Below, piece after piece: positions 1 to 6,056 of a DNA stretch of 7,002 nucleotides; within the stretch, counting starts at the first letter, position 1, and every line of letters starts with the position of its first letter. The notes beneath the pieces are model-generated. The model was not told where the DNA came from. It worked only from the letters and a program-made list of their open reading frames with translations, and searched no databases. The DNA comes from Hyphomonas sp. Its GTDB lineage: Bacteria > Pseudomonadota > Alphaproteobacteria > Caulobacterales > Hyphomonadaceae. The translations under genes were made by a program, and so were the position numbers. The stretch covers positions 1 through 7,002 of the forward strand of contig JANSXJ010000191.1 in NCBI GenBank assembly GCA_024743015.1, written 5' to 3'.

Positions 1-1
1 G

Positions 2-130
2 ATGCGCATGGCCCAGAAACGAACGGTTCAGGACACTTGGCAACATGTTGGACGCCTCGTGCCAACCATCTCCGCCGATGAATGCCAGAACTATTTCCTC
101 AATGCCGGTTACGCTTCCGTCAAAACGTGA
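2..130 (+). CDS. IS630-family transposase, C-terminal end (partial, runs off the left edge)
   Basis: Only the last 42 residues lie in the window; the open frame enters from the left edge and ends at TGA 128-130. The tail contains ISADECQNYFLNAGYAS, the conserved end of IS630/Tc1-type DDE transposases (DEC-x-NYF-x-NAGY). The full protein would cut and join the insertion sequence at TA dinucleotides. The catalytic DDE residues lie outside the window, so activity cannot be judged. The methionine at position 2 is internal and is not the real start. The stop codon lies inside what is probably the right terminal repeat of the element. Family assignment is fairly sure from the tail alone; the exact IS name is not. 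Confidence 0.8.
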   Translation: MRMAQKRTVQDTWQHVGRLVPTISADECQNYFLNAGYASVKT

Positions 131-139
131 AATGCTCTA
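117..139. repeat. Probable right terminal inverted repeat of the IS630-type element with TA target
   Basis: The bases around the transposase stop read on the minus strand as CTAGAGCATTTCACGTTTTG. I recall this form from ends of alphaproteobacterial IS630 elements. A TA dinucleotide at 138-139 would be the duplicated target. The left end is outside the window, so the repeat cannot be confirmed here. Confidence 0.4.
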
Positions 140-322
140 GCGTCGTTCTGCAACCGACACAAATGAACTGTGCAAGGAGTGGCGCGCAGCCTCGGATCAA
201 CAAGAGAACTACGTCTTCGCCATAGCACCATGATGGCCGGAACCACGTGGGGCAACGGGCTGGCCTTTATGCGCAGGCCAATCAGAGACGTATGGTCTCA
301 GCCGGGATGATCGGCGTGCCGA
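131..322. other. Short stretch without recognisable gene
   Basis: Between the IS630 end and the alkB remnant I see no frame with recognisable protein similarity and no clear RNA gene. It is probably more decayed sequence or the tail of the DNA in which the IS landed. Confidence 0.5.
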
Positions 323-478
323 CTAGGTCACGACGACATTTCTGAACGTCAGCGACAGGCGGCGTCCGCGTGGCACGCGCTGGCCATGGACGACATCCGA
401 TTTGCGCGCCGGAATGGCATGGGTCCAGTCAAAGCGCGCCGGTCCTTGAAGAACCAGCAGTGATCGCGGCTCCAGCCG
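323..478 (-). pseudogene. AlkB-like 2-oxoglutarate/Fe(II) dioxygenase, C-terminal remnant
   Basis: Reading the minus strand from 478 to the stop at 323-325 gives about 51 residues that match the C-terminal end of AlkB-type DNA/RNA demethylases. A LEPRSLLVLQGPARF strand is followed by WTHAIPARKSD, whose His corresponds to the last iron ligand. RGRRLSLTFRN then carries the arginines that bind 2-oxoglutarate. The N-terminal two thirds, including the HxD iron ligands, are absent. The homology stops abruptly where the opposite-strand hsdR remnant begins at about 483, so this is a truncated, dead gene. It has no start codon of its own. The call comes from motif recognition and needs a protein search to confirm. 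Confidence 0.72.
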
Positions 479-479
479 T

Positions 480-891
480 GAGGATGAAGCGCATTCTGCC
501 GATGAGATCGAAGACCTGATCGCGGAGTACCAACGTCAAAGAGGGCCGCAGCAGAACATCAGCTACTTTGCCTTCACCGCCACGCCGCGCAACGTCACAC
601 TGGAACGGTTCGGCACGACCAGACCGAACGGCCTGCCTCAGCCCTTTCACCTTTACTCAATGCGTCAGGCCATCGAGGAGGGCTTCATTCTCGACGTCCT
701 ACAGAACTACATGACCTACAAGGCCTATTACGCCTTGGAGAAGACCATTGAGGACGACCCGGAACTGGATACGCGTAAGACACAGCGAAAGGTCGCCCGC
801 TTTGCTGCCCTGCATCCAACAGCACTGAGTCAGAAGATCGAAGTCGTCATCGAGCACTTCAGGCGCCATGTCCGGCGCGAACTGAACGGCC
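480..891 (+). pseudogene. hsdR: Type I restriction enzyme R subunit (HsdR), internal fragment
   Basis: An open stretch in the frame of position 660 reads EDEAHS, then NISYFAFTATPRNVTLERFG, PFHLYSMRQAIEEGFILDVL, NYMTYKAYYALEK and QKIEVVIEHFRRHV. These are consecutive conserved blocks of the HsdR motor domain: DEAH is helicase motif II and FTATP is motif III. The intact protein translocates DNA by ATP hydrolysis and cuts it in a complex with HsdM and HsdS. The N-terminal nuclease domain, the Walker A region and everything after EHFRRHV-x-x-ELNG are missing. The usual linker between DEAHS and the FTATP block also looks shortened. No hsdM or hsdS is nearby. The fragment is fused upstream to an antisense alkB remnant and downstream to a LysR remnant, so it is non-functional. 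Confidence 0.85.
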
Positions 892-1128
892 ATCGTCGCC
901 CGCGCGTTCCGCAGACTGACGATGACCATGCTGGTGCGATCCGGCGCAGGCGTGACGCTCGTCCCGGGCGCATTTGCTAGCGCAAAAATGGACGGCATCG
1001 TGACGCGGCCATTGTCGGCCGGTCAGCATCGCATGCGCGTCGCGGCCGCCTACCCCGAGGGCGATCTGGTCGGCGCTGTCGCGCGGTTTCTGCGCGTCGC
1101 TCATGCAGCCATCGAGCAGCGCCAATGA
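886..1128 (+). pseudogene. LysR-type transcriptional regulator, C-terminal remnant
   Basis: About 80 residues, ending at TGA 1126-1128, resemble the end of the LysR effector-binding domain (PF03466). TMTMLVRSGAGVTLVPGAF matches the typical (V/L)xxGxGVxLVP block. A GIVTRPL strand, a VAAAYPEGDL strand and a last helix, VARFLRVAHAAIEQ, follow. The N-terminal winged helix-turn-helix and most of the effector domain are missing. The frame differs from that of the preceding hsdR remnant, and the two overlap by only a few bases at about 886-891. It cannot regulate anything. Assignment rests on fold-type motifs, so the regulator's target is unknown. Confidence 0.6.
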
Positions 1129-1456
1129 CGCCAATTGCGCATAACAGGGATCATTTCTTGGACGCTCACGCTGCACAAATGCCGTCCAACGCGCTGTCGC
1201 AACTCGGCATGCGCCATCGTGGTGCGACGTGCGTTCGGGCTGGTTGGGCGGCAGATGCGGTCGGACAACATTTGGAGCGCAAGATAAAAGGGTGCGAGCC
1301 AAATGGCTCTATCGCATTGTTGTTGTTGATGTTTTTGGGTGCCGTGGAGTTTGCCGCGGTGCCGCAACAGCGTCTAAGGCATTGATTCCATGGAGATGAG
1401 CACGGCACTGCCGATTGGAGGGACCTTCACAGACCGCCTTACTCAACGGCGTCACC
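1129..1456. other. Gene-free stretch of about 330 bases
   Basis: No frame on either strand gives a protein I recognise. Several overlapping open frames of 80-150 codons exist on both strands, as expected by chance in GC-rich DNA. A short run of TTG triplets lies near 1316-1327. This is probably decayed sequence between the LysR remnant and the toxin-antitoxin operon. Confidence 0.5.
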
Positions 1457-1485
1457 TTGTCTTGTGTCCGTTAGGGTGGTACATA
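1457..1485 (+). promoter_or_regulatory. Candidate promoter of the higBA operon
   Basis: TTGTCT (1457-1462) and TACATA (1480-1485) resemble -35 and -10 boxes and are separated by 17 bases, about 18 bases before the toxin start. The spacer and flanks hold an imperfect TGTCC/GGTACA dyad that could be where HigA or the HigBA complex represses. The spacing is seen; function is inferred. Confidence 0.45.
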
Positions 1486-1503
1486 GTCTCATGGAGTGTG
1501 GCG

Positions 1504-1800
1504 ATGATCGCGAGTTTCCGGGACGACTGGCTGCGCGCCTTCTTTGTCGATGATGTGCGCTCGCGCCACATCCCCGCCGATCTCGAAAGCCGCTTGTTCC
1601 GCAAGCTCCAGATGATCGACGACGCGATGACCGATCAGGATTTGCGCGTGCCGCCGAGCAACCATTTCGAGAAGCTGCGCGGCAATCTCGCCGGCCTGCA
1701 TTCGATCCGCGTGAACAAGCAGTGGCGGCTGATCTTCGCCTGGGATGGCGGAAGGGGCGAGGCCAGCGGCGTCTATCTTGACGACCATAGCTACCGATGA
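1504..1800 (+). CDS. higB: HigB-type toxin, RelE/ParE-superfamily mRNA interferase
   Basis: 98 residues, the usual size for HigB (PF05015). The order DDWLRAFF, RLFRKLQMIDDA, PPSNHFEKLRGNLAG and HSIRVNKQWRLIFAW matches the family, whose C-terminal strands carry the basic and aromatic residues used to cut ribosome-bound mRNA. I chose ATG 1504 because GGAG at 1493-1496 sits 7 bases upstream and the protein then begins with the family's typical short N-terminus. An in-frame ATG at 1390 would add 38 unrelated residues and lie upstream of the promoter. The toxin gene comes before the antitoxin, as in higBA systems and unlike most relBE pairs. The stop at 1798-1800 lies 9 bases before the higA start. 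Probable role: stabilising the mobile region by killing or arresting cells that lose it. Confidence 0.9.
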   Translation: MIASFRDDWLRAFFVDDVRSRHIPADLESRLFRKLQMIDDAMTDQDLRVPPSNHFEKLRGNLAGLHSIRVNKQWRLIFAWDGGRGEASGVYLDDHSYR

Positions 1801-1809
1801 GGTGAAGTG

Positions 1810-2118
1810 ATGTTGATGACCAAGCGCAAGCCGGCCCCAGTGTCGGAAATCCTCGTCGAGGAGTTCATGAAGCCGATGGGGTTGACGCAAGGCGCGCTCG
1901 CCGAGGCGATGGGTGTGCAGAGGAAGCACGTGAACGAGCTGTGCAACGATCGGCGCAATGTGACCGCTGCGACGGCGCTGATCCTGGCGCGGGTGTTCGG
2001 GACCAGTCCGGACTTCTGGCTCAACGTGCAGCGTCGCAGTGAGCTTTGGGAAGCCATGCACGATCCGAAGGAACAGGCGCGTATCGAACGCGCGAAACCG
2101 CTGACAGCAGCGGCATGA
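1810..2118 (+). CDS. higA: HigA-type antitoxin, XRE-family HTH regulator
   Basis: 102 residues. An N-terminal PVSEILVEEFMKPMG is followed by a helix-turn-helix at about residues 25-62 (LTQGALAEAMGVQRKHVNEL). The HigA signature SPDFWLNVQRRSELW lies at about 66-80. It should bind and neutralise HigB and repress the operon promoter. Start codons compete: GTG 1807, ATG 1810 and ATG 1816 are all in frame. AGGTGA at 1800-1805, overlapping the higB stop, is best spaced for 1810. The close spacing suggests translational coupling with the toxin. The last residues (KPLTAAA) are low in complexity and probably disordered. The intact pair contrasts with the broken genes just to its left. Confidence 0.92.
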   Translation: MLMTKRKPAPVSEILVEEFMKPMGLTQGALAEAMGVQRKHVNELCNDRRNVTAATALILARVFGTSPDFWLNVQRRSELWEAMHDPKEQARIERAKPLTAAA

Positions 2119-2233
2119 CGATCGCCGTTTGCTTGCGTTCACAACCGTTGACCGCCGAGCGCTTGTTTTTGCGCGCCACGCTTCGCATCGCTCTCTGGCG
2201 TGCGAACGGGCAATTCAACGTAAGACGGTTCAG

Positions 2234-2249
2234 TTCCATCATGATTGAA
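2234..2249. repeat. 16-bp imperfect palindrome before the small recombinase-linked gene
   Basis: TTC-C-ATCATGAT-T-GAA is a two-fold symmetric sequence with one symmetric mismatch pair, centred between 2241 and 2242. It ends at the first base of ATG 2249. It could be an operator or part of a recombinase site, or chance. The surrounding gap 2119-2248 shows no gene. Confidence 0.35.
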
Positions 2250-2494
2250 TGGTTCGCAACCGGCACCATCATAGCAAACCGATCGGCCGGCCCCAGGCTA
2301 TGGGGGCCGGGCCGTCCGATCTCTACGACTATCTCCGCCGCGCCGAACCGTCCGGCAAGCGCCGCCTCGCGCAAGCGCCCATCACCGTCACTGACGACTG
2401 GCCAGAGGTGTTGCCGATCACGGAGGCAGAAGTCCGGATCGTCGAAGCCTATTTCGGCGACGTTCTGGACGAGCTGTTCGGACCGCTTCCCTAA
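2249..2494 (+). CDS. Small uncharacterised protein linked to a serine recombinase
   Basis: 81 residues. A basic, His-rich start (MVRNRHHHSKPIGRP) precedes a Gly/Pro segment, then GPSDLYDYLRRAEPSGKRRL. An acidic C-terminal half follows (ITVTDDWPEVLPITEAEVRIVEAYFGDVLDELFG, quoted here only for its run of Asp/Glu and aromatic residues). I do not recognise a named domain. I have the impression that similar small proteins precede recombinases in alphaproteobacteria. It ends 15 bases before the recombinase start, so the two are probably co-transcribed. No clear ribosome binding site precedes ATG 2249. ATG 2300 is an in-frame alternative that drops the basic head. A helper or direction factor for the recombinase is possible but untested. 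Confidence 0.65.
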   Translation: MVRNRHHHSKPIGRPQAMGAGPSDLYDYLRRAEPSGKRRLAQAPITVTDDWPEVLPITEAEVRIVEAYFGDVLDELFGPLP

Positions 2495-2509
2495 TCCGAG
2501 GATCATGCC

Positions 2510-4162
2510 ATGAACGACGCAGCCTCTCGCGCACCGGAGGCTGTGCCGGATAGCCGCTCCGTTCGCGCAGCGCTCTATCTGCGCGTCTCCACGAACCGGC
2601 AGGCCGAGCACGACCTCTCCATCCCGGACCAGCGTCGACAGGCGGAACGCTACTGCGAGGCCAAGGGCTGGCAGATCATGGCCGAGTATGTCGAACCCGG
2701 ACAGTCGGCGACCGACGACAAGCGGCCGGAGTTCCAGCGCATGATGGATGCGGCGCTGCATGGCGGCTCGCCCTTCGACGTCGTGCTGGTCCACTCGTTC
2801 AGCCGGTTCTTCCGCGATCAGTTCCAGCTTGAGTTCTACGTCCGCAAGCTTGCTAAGGCCGACGTGCGGCTCGTTTCGATCACCCAGGACCTCGGCGACG
2901 ACCCCATGAGCAACATGATCCGCCAGATCATGGCGCTGTTCGATGAGTATCAGTCGAAGGAGAACGCCAAGCACGTGCTCCGCGCCATGAAGGAGAATGC
3001 CCGCCAGGGCTTCTGGAACGGAGCGCTGCCGCCCATCGGCTATCGCACGATCGAAGCCGAGAAGCGCGGCGCCAAGATCAAAAAGAAGCTGGAGATCGAT
3101 CCGATCCACGCCGAGACCGTGCGGCTGATCTACCGCCTCGCCCTGCGCGGCGACGGCGACAGCGGTCCGATGGGTCTGAAGACGATTACCAAGCATCTCA
3201 ACGAGCGTAACATCCGCACCCGCGATGGCGGCCGTTGGGGCATCGCCGCCGTCCACCAAATCCTGACCCGGACGACCTATATCGGCGAGCATCGCTTCAA
3301 CACCTACGATTCCAAGGCCAAGCGGCCAAAGCCAGAGTCCGAGCATGTGGTGATGGATGTGCCGCCCATCGTCACCAAGGACGAATGGCAGGCGGTGCAG
3401 GCGCATCTCAAGGCCCGCAACCCGAAATGGACGCCGCCGCGCACGGTCAGCGGCCCGACGCTTCTGACCGGCATCGCCTTTTGCGCCTCCTGCGGCGGGG
3501 CGATGACCATGCGGACCGGCAAGGGTGGGCGCTATCGCTACTACACGTGCTCGACCCGCGCCCGGCAGGGCAAAACCGGGTGCGGCGGCATGACCGTGCC
3601 GATGGACAAGCTCGATACGGCCGTTGCGAGCCATATCGAAGACCGGCTGCTTGATCCGCGTAGGCTAACGGCCCTGCTGTCGGAAGTGCTGGACCGGCGC
3701 GAGGACTATATCGCTCGCCGCCAGAGCCACATCACCGAGCTGCGCCAGCGCGCCTCTGAAGCCGACGCCAAGCTCAAGCGGCTTTACGAGGCCATCGAGA
3801 ACGGCATTGCTGACCTGAATGACCCAGCCTTGAAGGAGCGTGTCGCCGAACTCTCTGCCATCGGCGACCAGGCCCGCACTGATGCCGGGCGGGCGGCCGG
3901 TGCGATCGACCGCGCCGGACCAGACCTAACCGAAGAGAAAGTGAAGGCGTTCGCCGCAGCCGCCCGCCAACGTCTGCGCAAAAGCGACGGCGCCTACCGC
4001 CGCGACCATCTCCGCGCCGTCGCTCAGCGCATCGAAGTAATCGACAAGACCCAGGCGCGTATCATGGGCTCGCGCACTGCGCTTCTCAAAACACTTACCG
4101 CCGCCAGCGCACAAACGGCGGCAGGCGGCGTGCCCGCTTTGGAACTGAAATGGCGCGCCTAG
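2510..4162 (+). CDS. Large serine recombinase (site-specific integrase/resolvase family)
   Basis: 550 residues. The resolvase catalytic domain (PF00239, about 19-165) shows ALYLRVSTNRQ with nucleophile Ser27 and Arg25. The later active-site block SFSRFFRD has Arg99 and Arg102, and KRPEFQRM contains Arg72. A recombinase domain (PF07508, about 185-290) includes LNERNIRTRDGGRWG. A zinc ribbon (PF13408) uses Cys325, Cys328, Cys347 and Cys358. A charged helix at about 395-450 is probably the coiled coil that controls excision versus integration, and a basic C-terminal arm follows. All catalytic residues are present and the length is typical, so it should be active. ATG 2510 has GAGG at 2498-2501. 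Enzymes of this kind cut both strands through a Ser-DNA link and join att sites. No att site is certain in the window. Confidence 0.95.
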   Translation: MNDAASRAPEAVPDSRSVRAALYLRVSTNRQAEHDLSIPDQRRQAERYCEAKGWQIMAEYVEPGQSATDDKRPEFQRMMDAALHGGSPFDVVLVHSFSRFFRDQFQLEFYVRKLAKADVRLVSITQDLGDDPMSNMIRQIMALFDEYQSKENAKHVLRAMKENARQGFWNGALPPIGYRTIEAEKRGAKIKKKLEIDPIHAETVRLIYRLALRGDGDSGPMGLKTITKHLNERNIRTRDGGRWGIAAVHQILTRTTYIGEHRFNTYDSKAKRPKPESEHVVMDVPPIVTKDEWQAVQAHLKARNPKWTPPRTVSGPTLLTGIAFCASCGGAMTMRTGKGGRYRYYTCSTRARQGKTGCGGMTVPMDKLDTAVASHIEDRLLDPRRLTALLSEVLDRREDYIARRQSHITELRQRASEADAKLKRLYEAIENGIADLNDPALKERVAELSAIGDQARTDAGRAAGAIDRAGPDLTEEKVKAFAAAARQRLRKSDGAYRRDHLRAVAQRIEVIDKTQARIMGSRTALLKTLTAASAQTAAGGVPALELKWRA

Positions 4163-4212
4163 ACGGAGAAAGTTCGAACACTCTCTTCGTGGCGCTTGAA
4201 GAATGGGAACGT

Positions 4213-4247
4213 CACCTCGCATCTTTAGACTCTGAGAGTCTGAGGTG
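4213..4247 (+). promoter_or_regulatory. Compound inverted repeat covering the mobC ribosome binding site
   Basis: An inner perfect palindrome, AGACTC-TGA-GAGTCT (4227-4241), is flanked by CACCTC (4213-4218) and GAGGTG (4242-4247), which pair as an outer stem with an 8-base bulge on the left side. The right outer arm contains the GAGG that serves the mobC start at 4253 (7 bases away). In RNA it could hide the ribosome binding site. In DNA it could be an operator for MobC or an oriT inverted repeat. No -10/-35 pair is convincing in the gap 4163-4249. Confidence 0.6.
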
Positions 4248-4252
4248 CGATG

Positions 4253-4684
4253 ATGACCAAACATTCGCACCGTGATTTCAATGAGATAGCGGCTGCCGAG
4301 GCCGAAACGCCAAAGAAGTACCCGCCGCCGTTTTCGCTGCGCCTGACTCATGAGGAACGGGCGCGGCTGGAAGCGGAGGCGAATGGCAAGCCGTTGGGCG
4401 CATACATCCGCGAACAGCTGCTCGGTGACGATGCTGCGCCGCGCAAGCGTGTAGGCAATAGCCCTGTTAAGGACAAGGAAGCCTTGGGGCGCGCCTTAGG
4501 TGCGCTCGGCGCTTCGCGGCTGTCATCTAACCTCAATCAGCTTGCGAAGGCCGTCAACACGGGTTCGCTGCCTGTTACGCCCGAGACAGAGGCCGAACTT
4601 GTCGAAGCCTGCCGAGAGATTGCGGACATGCGCGCCGATTTGCTGCGTGCGCTCGGCAAGTCGCCGGGTGAGGGCCCGTCATGA
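4253..4684 (+). CDS. mobC: MobC-like relaxosome accessory protein (ribbon-helix-helix)
   Basis: 143 residues. FSLRLTHEERARLEAEANGK at about 27-46, followed by PLGAYIREQLL, is a ribbon-helix-helix DNA-binding unit. SSNLNQLAKAVN (91-102) is the hallmark of the MobC mobilisation family (PF05713), and a helical C-terminus follows. Such proteins bind oriT, help open the DNA at nic and recruit the relaxase, and they often repress their own operon. ATG 4250 and ATG 4253 are both in frame; 4253 has the better spacing to GAGG. The stop overlaps the relaxase start by 4 bases (ATGA), which implies translational coupling. It lies 90 bases after the recombinase. The family call is firm; the autoregulation is inferred from the palindrome upstream. 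Confidence 0.85.
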   Translation: MTKHSHRDFNEIAAAEAETPKKYPPPFSLRLTHEERARLEAEANGKPLGAYIREQLLGDDAAPRKRVGNSPVKDKEALGRALGALGASRLSSNLNQLAKAVNTGSLPVTPETEAELVEACREIADMRADLLRALGKSPGEGPS

Positions 4685-6000
4685 TCCTGAAAGCGAAAGA
4701 GCGCGGCGATGGCGCGCAACTGGCCCGCTATCTGCTGACGATGCGCGACAACGATCATGTTGAACTGCATGAGGTGCGTGGCTTTATCAGCGACGATTTG
4801 GCGGGTGCATTTCTAGAAGCTGATGCGGTGGCGCTCGGAACGCGCTGTCAGAAGCATCTGTTTTCCATGAGCCTGAACCCGCCGGAAGGCGCGGAAGCGG
4901 ACATCGCGGCATTCGAGAAAGCCATCGAACAGATTGAACAGAAGCTCGGTCTTGAAGGCCAGCCACGGGCGATTGTCTTCCATGAAAAAGACGGGCGGCG
5001 GCATGCGCATGCGGTCTGGTCGCGGATCGATGCTGACCGGATGCGGGCCATCAATCTGCCCTTCTATAAGGAAAGGCTGCGCGATGTGTCACGCGAACTG
5101 TTCCTTGAACACGGTTGGGACATGCCGCGCGGGTTGGAAGATCGCCGCTTGCGCGATCCGTCCAACTTCACGCGCGAAGAATGGCAACAGGCCCGCCGCG
5201 CCGGACTCGATCCGAAAGAACTGAAAGCGGTGTTCCACAAGGCTTGGGAATCAGCCGACAACCGGGCCGCATTTGAACAGGCGCTCAGGGAACGTGGCTT
5301 CTGGCTCGCCAAGGGTGATCGGCGCGGCTTTGTTGCCGTCGATTACCGGGGCGAGGTCTATTCCGTCGCTCGATATGCGGGCGTGAAAGCCAAAGACGCG
5401 CAAGCTCGGCTTGGCGATCCGGCCAAACTGTCATCTGTCGATCAGGTGAAAGCCGAGATCGCCAGCCGCATGACGGCAAAGATCGAAACCTTCATCAAAC
5501 AGGCAGAGCGCGATACCGCGAAACGCAAAGCCTATATCGACTTTCGTAAAGCCGAAGTTGTTGGACGGCACCGGGAAGAACGCACACAGCTAAGCGACGC
5601 CCATGAAAAGCGCTGGCAGGCCGAAACACTGGCACGGGCCGCACGGCTGCCGAAAGGTGTTTCCGGCATCTGGCATCGCCTAACCGGGCGCTATGCCAAA
5701 GTGAAGGTGCAGAACGAGCATGAAGCACTCGACGCGCTGCGGCGCGACCGAGCGGAAAAAGACGCGCTGATTTTGCGTCAGTTGGACGAACGGCAGCTGC
5801 TTCAACAAGAAATCAGGACGCAACGCGAGGCGGCGCAGGAAGAATTGCTGCAACTTCGTGAGGACGTGGCGCGATACATGATGTTCGATCAGCAGGATCA
5901 CGACCACGAAAACAAGCGGCAGCATGATCAGGATCATGATGGTAACGGTCATGACCCGCGCCCACCGCGTACGCGAAGACGGCGCGGTTTCGAACCATAG
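4681..6000 (+). CDS. Relaxase / mobilization nuclease (VirD2-like, PF03432 type)
   Basis: 439 residues. The N-terminal nuclease domain (about 1-230) carries HEKDGRRHAHAVWSRID with metal ligands His101, His108 and His110, the three-histidine motif of MOBP/MOBQ-type relaxases. FSMSLNPPEG precedes it. Tyr17 in LARYLLTMRD is the best candidate for the nicking tyrosine, but I am not sure it is the conserved one. A GDRRGFVAVDYRGEVYSVAR segment follows. Long charged helices, probably coiled coil, fill about 260-395. The end is unusual: residues 403-425 hold 7 Asp and 5 His, followed by a basic RTRRRRGF tail that could be a type IV secretion signal. No helicase or primase domain is present. It would nick oriT and pilot one strand into a recipient using another element's secretion channel. 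It is coupled to mobC by a 4-base overlap. Confidence 0.88.
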   Translation: MILKAKERGDGAQLARYLLTMRDNDHVELHEVRGFISDDLAGAFLEADAVALGTRCQKHLFSMSLNPPEGAEADIAAFEKAIEQIEQKLGLEGQPRAIVFHEKDGRRHAHAVWSRIDADRMRAINLPFYKERLRDVSRELFLEHGWDMPRGLEDRRLRDPSNFTREEWQQARRAGLDPKELKAVFHKAWESADNRAAFEQALRERGFWLAKGDRRGFVAVDYRGEVYSVARYAGVKAKDAQARLGDPAKLSSVDQVKAEIASRMTAKIETFIKQAERDTAKRKAYIDFRKAEVVGRHREERTQLSDAHEKRWQAETLARAARLPKGVSGIWHRLTGRYAKVKVQNEHEALDALRRDRAEKDALILRQLDERQLLQQEIRTQREAAQEELLQLREDVARYMMFDQQDHDHENKRQHDQDHDGNGHDPRPPRTRRRRGFEP

Positions 6001-6003
6001 GCG

Positions 6004-6056
6004 GGGCTCCTAGCAGTTATGATGTGAGCCCATTCAAGTCACTCAGGTTTAAGTGA
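6004..6056. terminator. Weak inverted repeats between two convergent genes
   Basis: GGGCTC (6004-6009) pairs with GAGCCC (6026-6031) across a 16-base loop, and TCACT (6039-6043) pairs with AGTGA (6052-6056), overlapping the stop of the minus-strand gene. Neither has a clear U-run. They sit where transcripts of both genes should end, so a bidirectional terminator is possible but poorly supported. Confidence 0.25.

Noticed and set aside
859..1302. A 147-codon minus-strand frame over the LysR remnant
   Set aside because: No recognisable motifs, and it overlaps the plus-strand LysR-like frame.
1166..1408. Short minus-strand frames in the gene-free stretch as possible transposase remnants
   Set aside because: The translation shows no transposase or other motif I can defend.
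1390..1503. Extending HigB upstream to ATG 1390
   Set aside because: The extra 38 residues do not resemble the family, the candidate promoter would be inside the gene, and ATG 1504 has its own ribosome binding site.
2021..3634. A 537-codon open frame on the minus strand
   Set aside because: It lies opposite higA, the small gene and the recombinase, all with clear motifs. Its protein has no recognisable domain and a composition typical of antisense GC-rich shadow frames.
3235..3654. A 139-codon plus-strand frame inside the recombinase
   Set aside because: It is an out-of-frame reading of the recombinase and zinc-ribbon region; the recombinase frame carries all conserved residues.
5923..5938. 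CATGATC-AG-GATCATG palindrome as a recombinase att site
   Set aside because: It lies in coding sequence made of repeated Asp/His/Gln codons, which generate such symmetry by themselves.
5970..5994. Arginine-rich relaxase end as a VirD2-like nuclear localisation signal
   Set aside because: A short basic cluster alone is not evidence of transfer to eukaryotes; a secretion signal or DNA contact is simpler.
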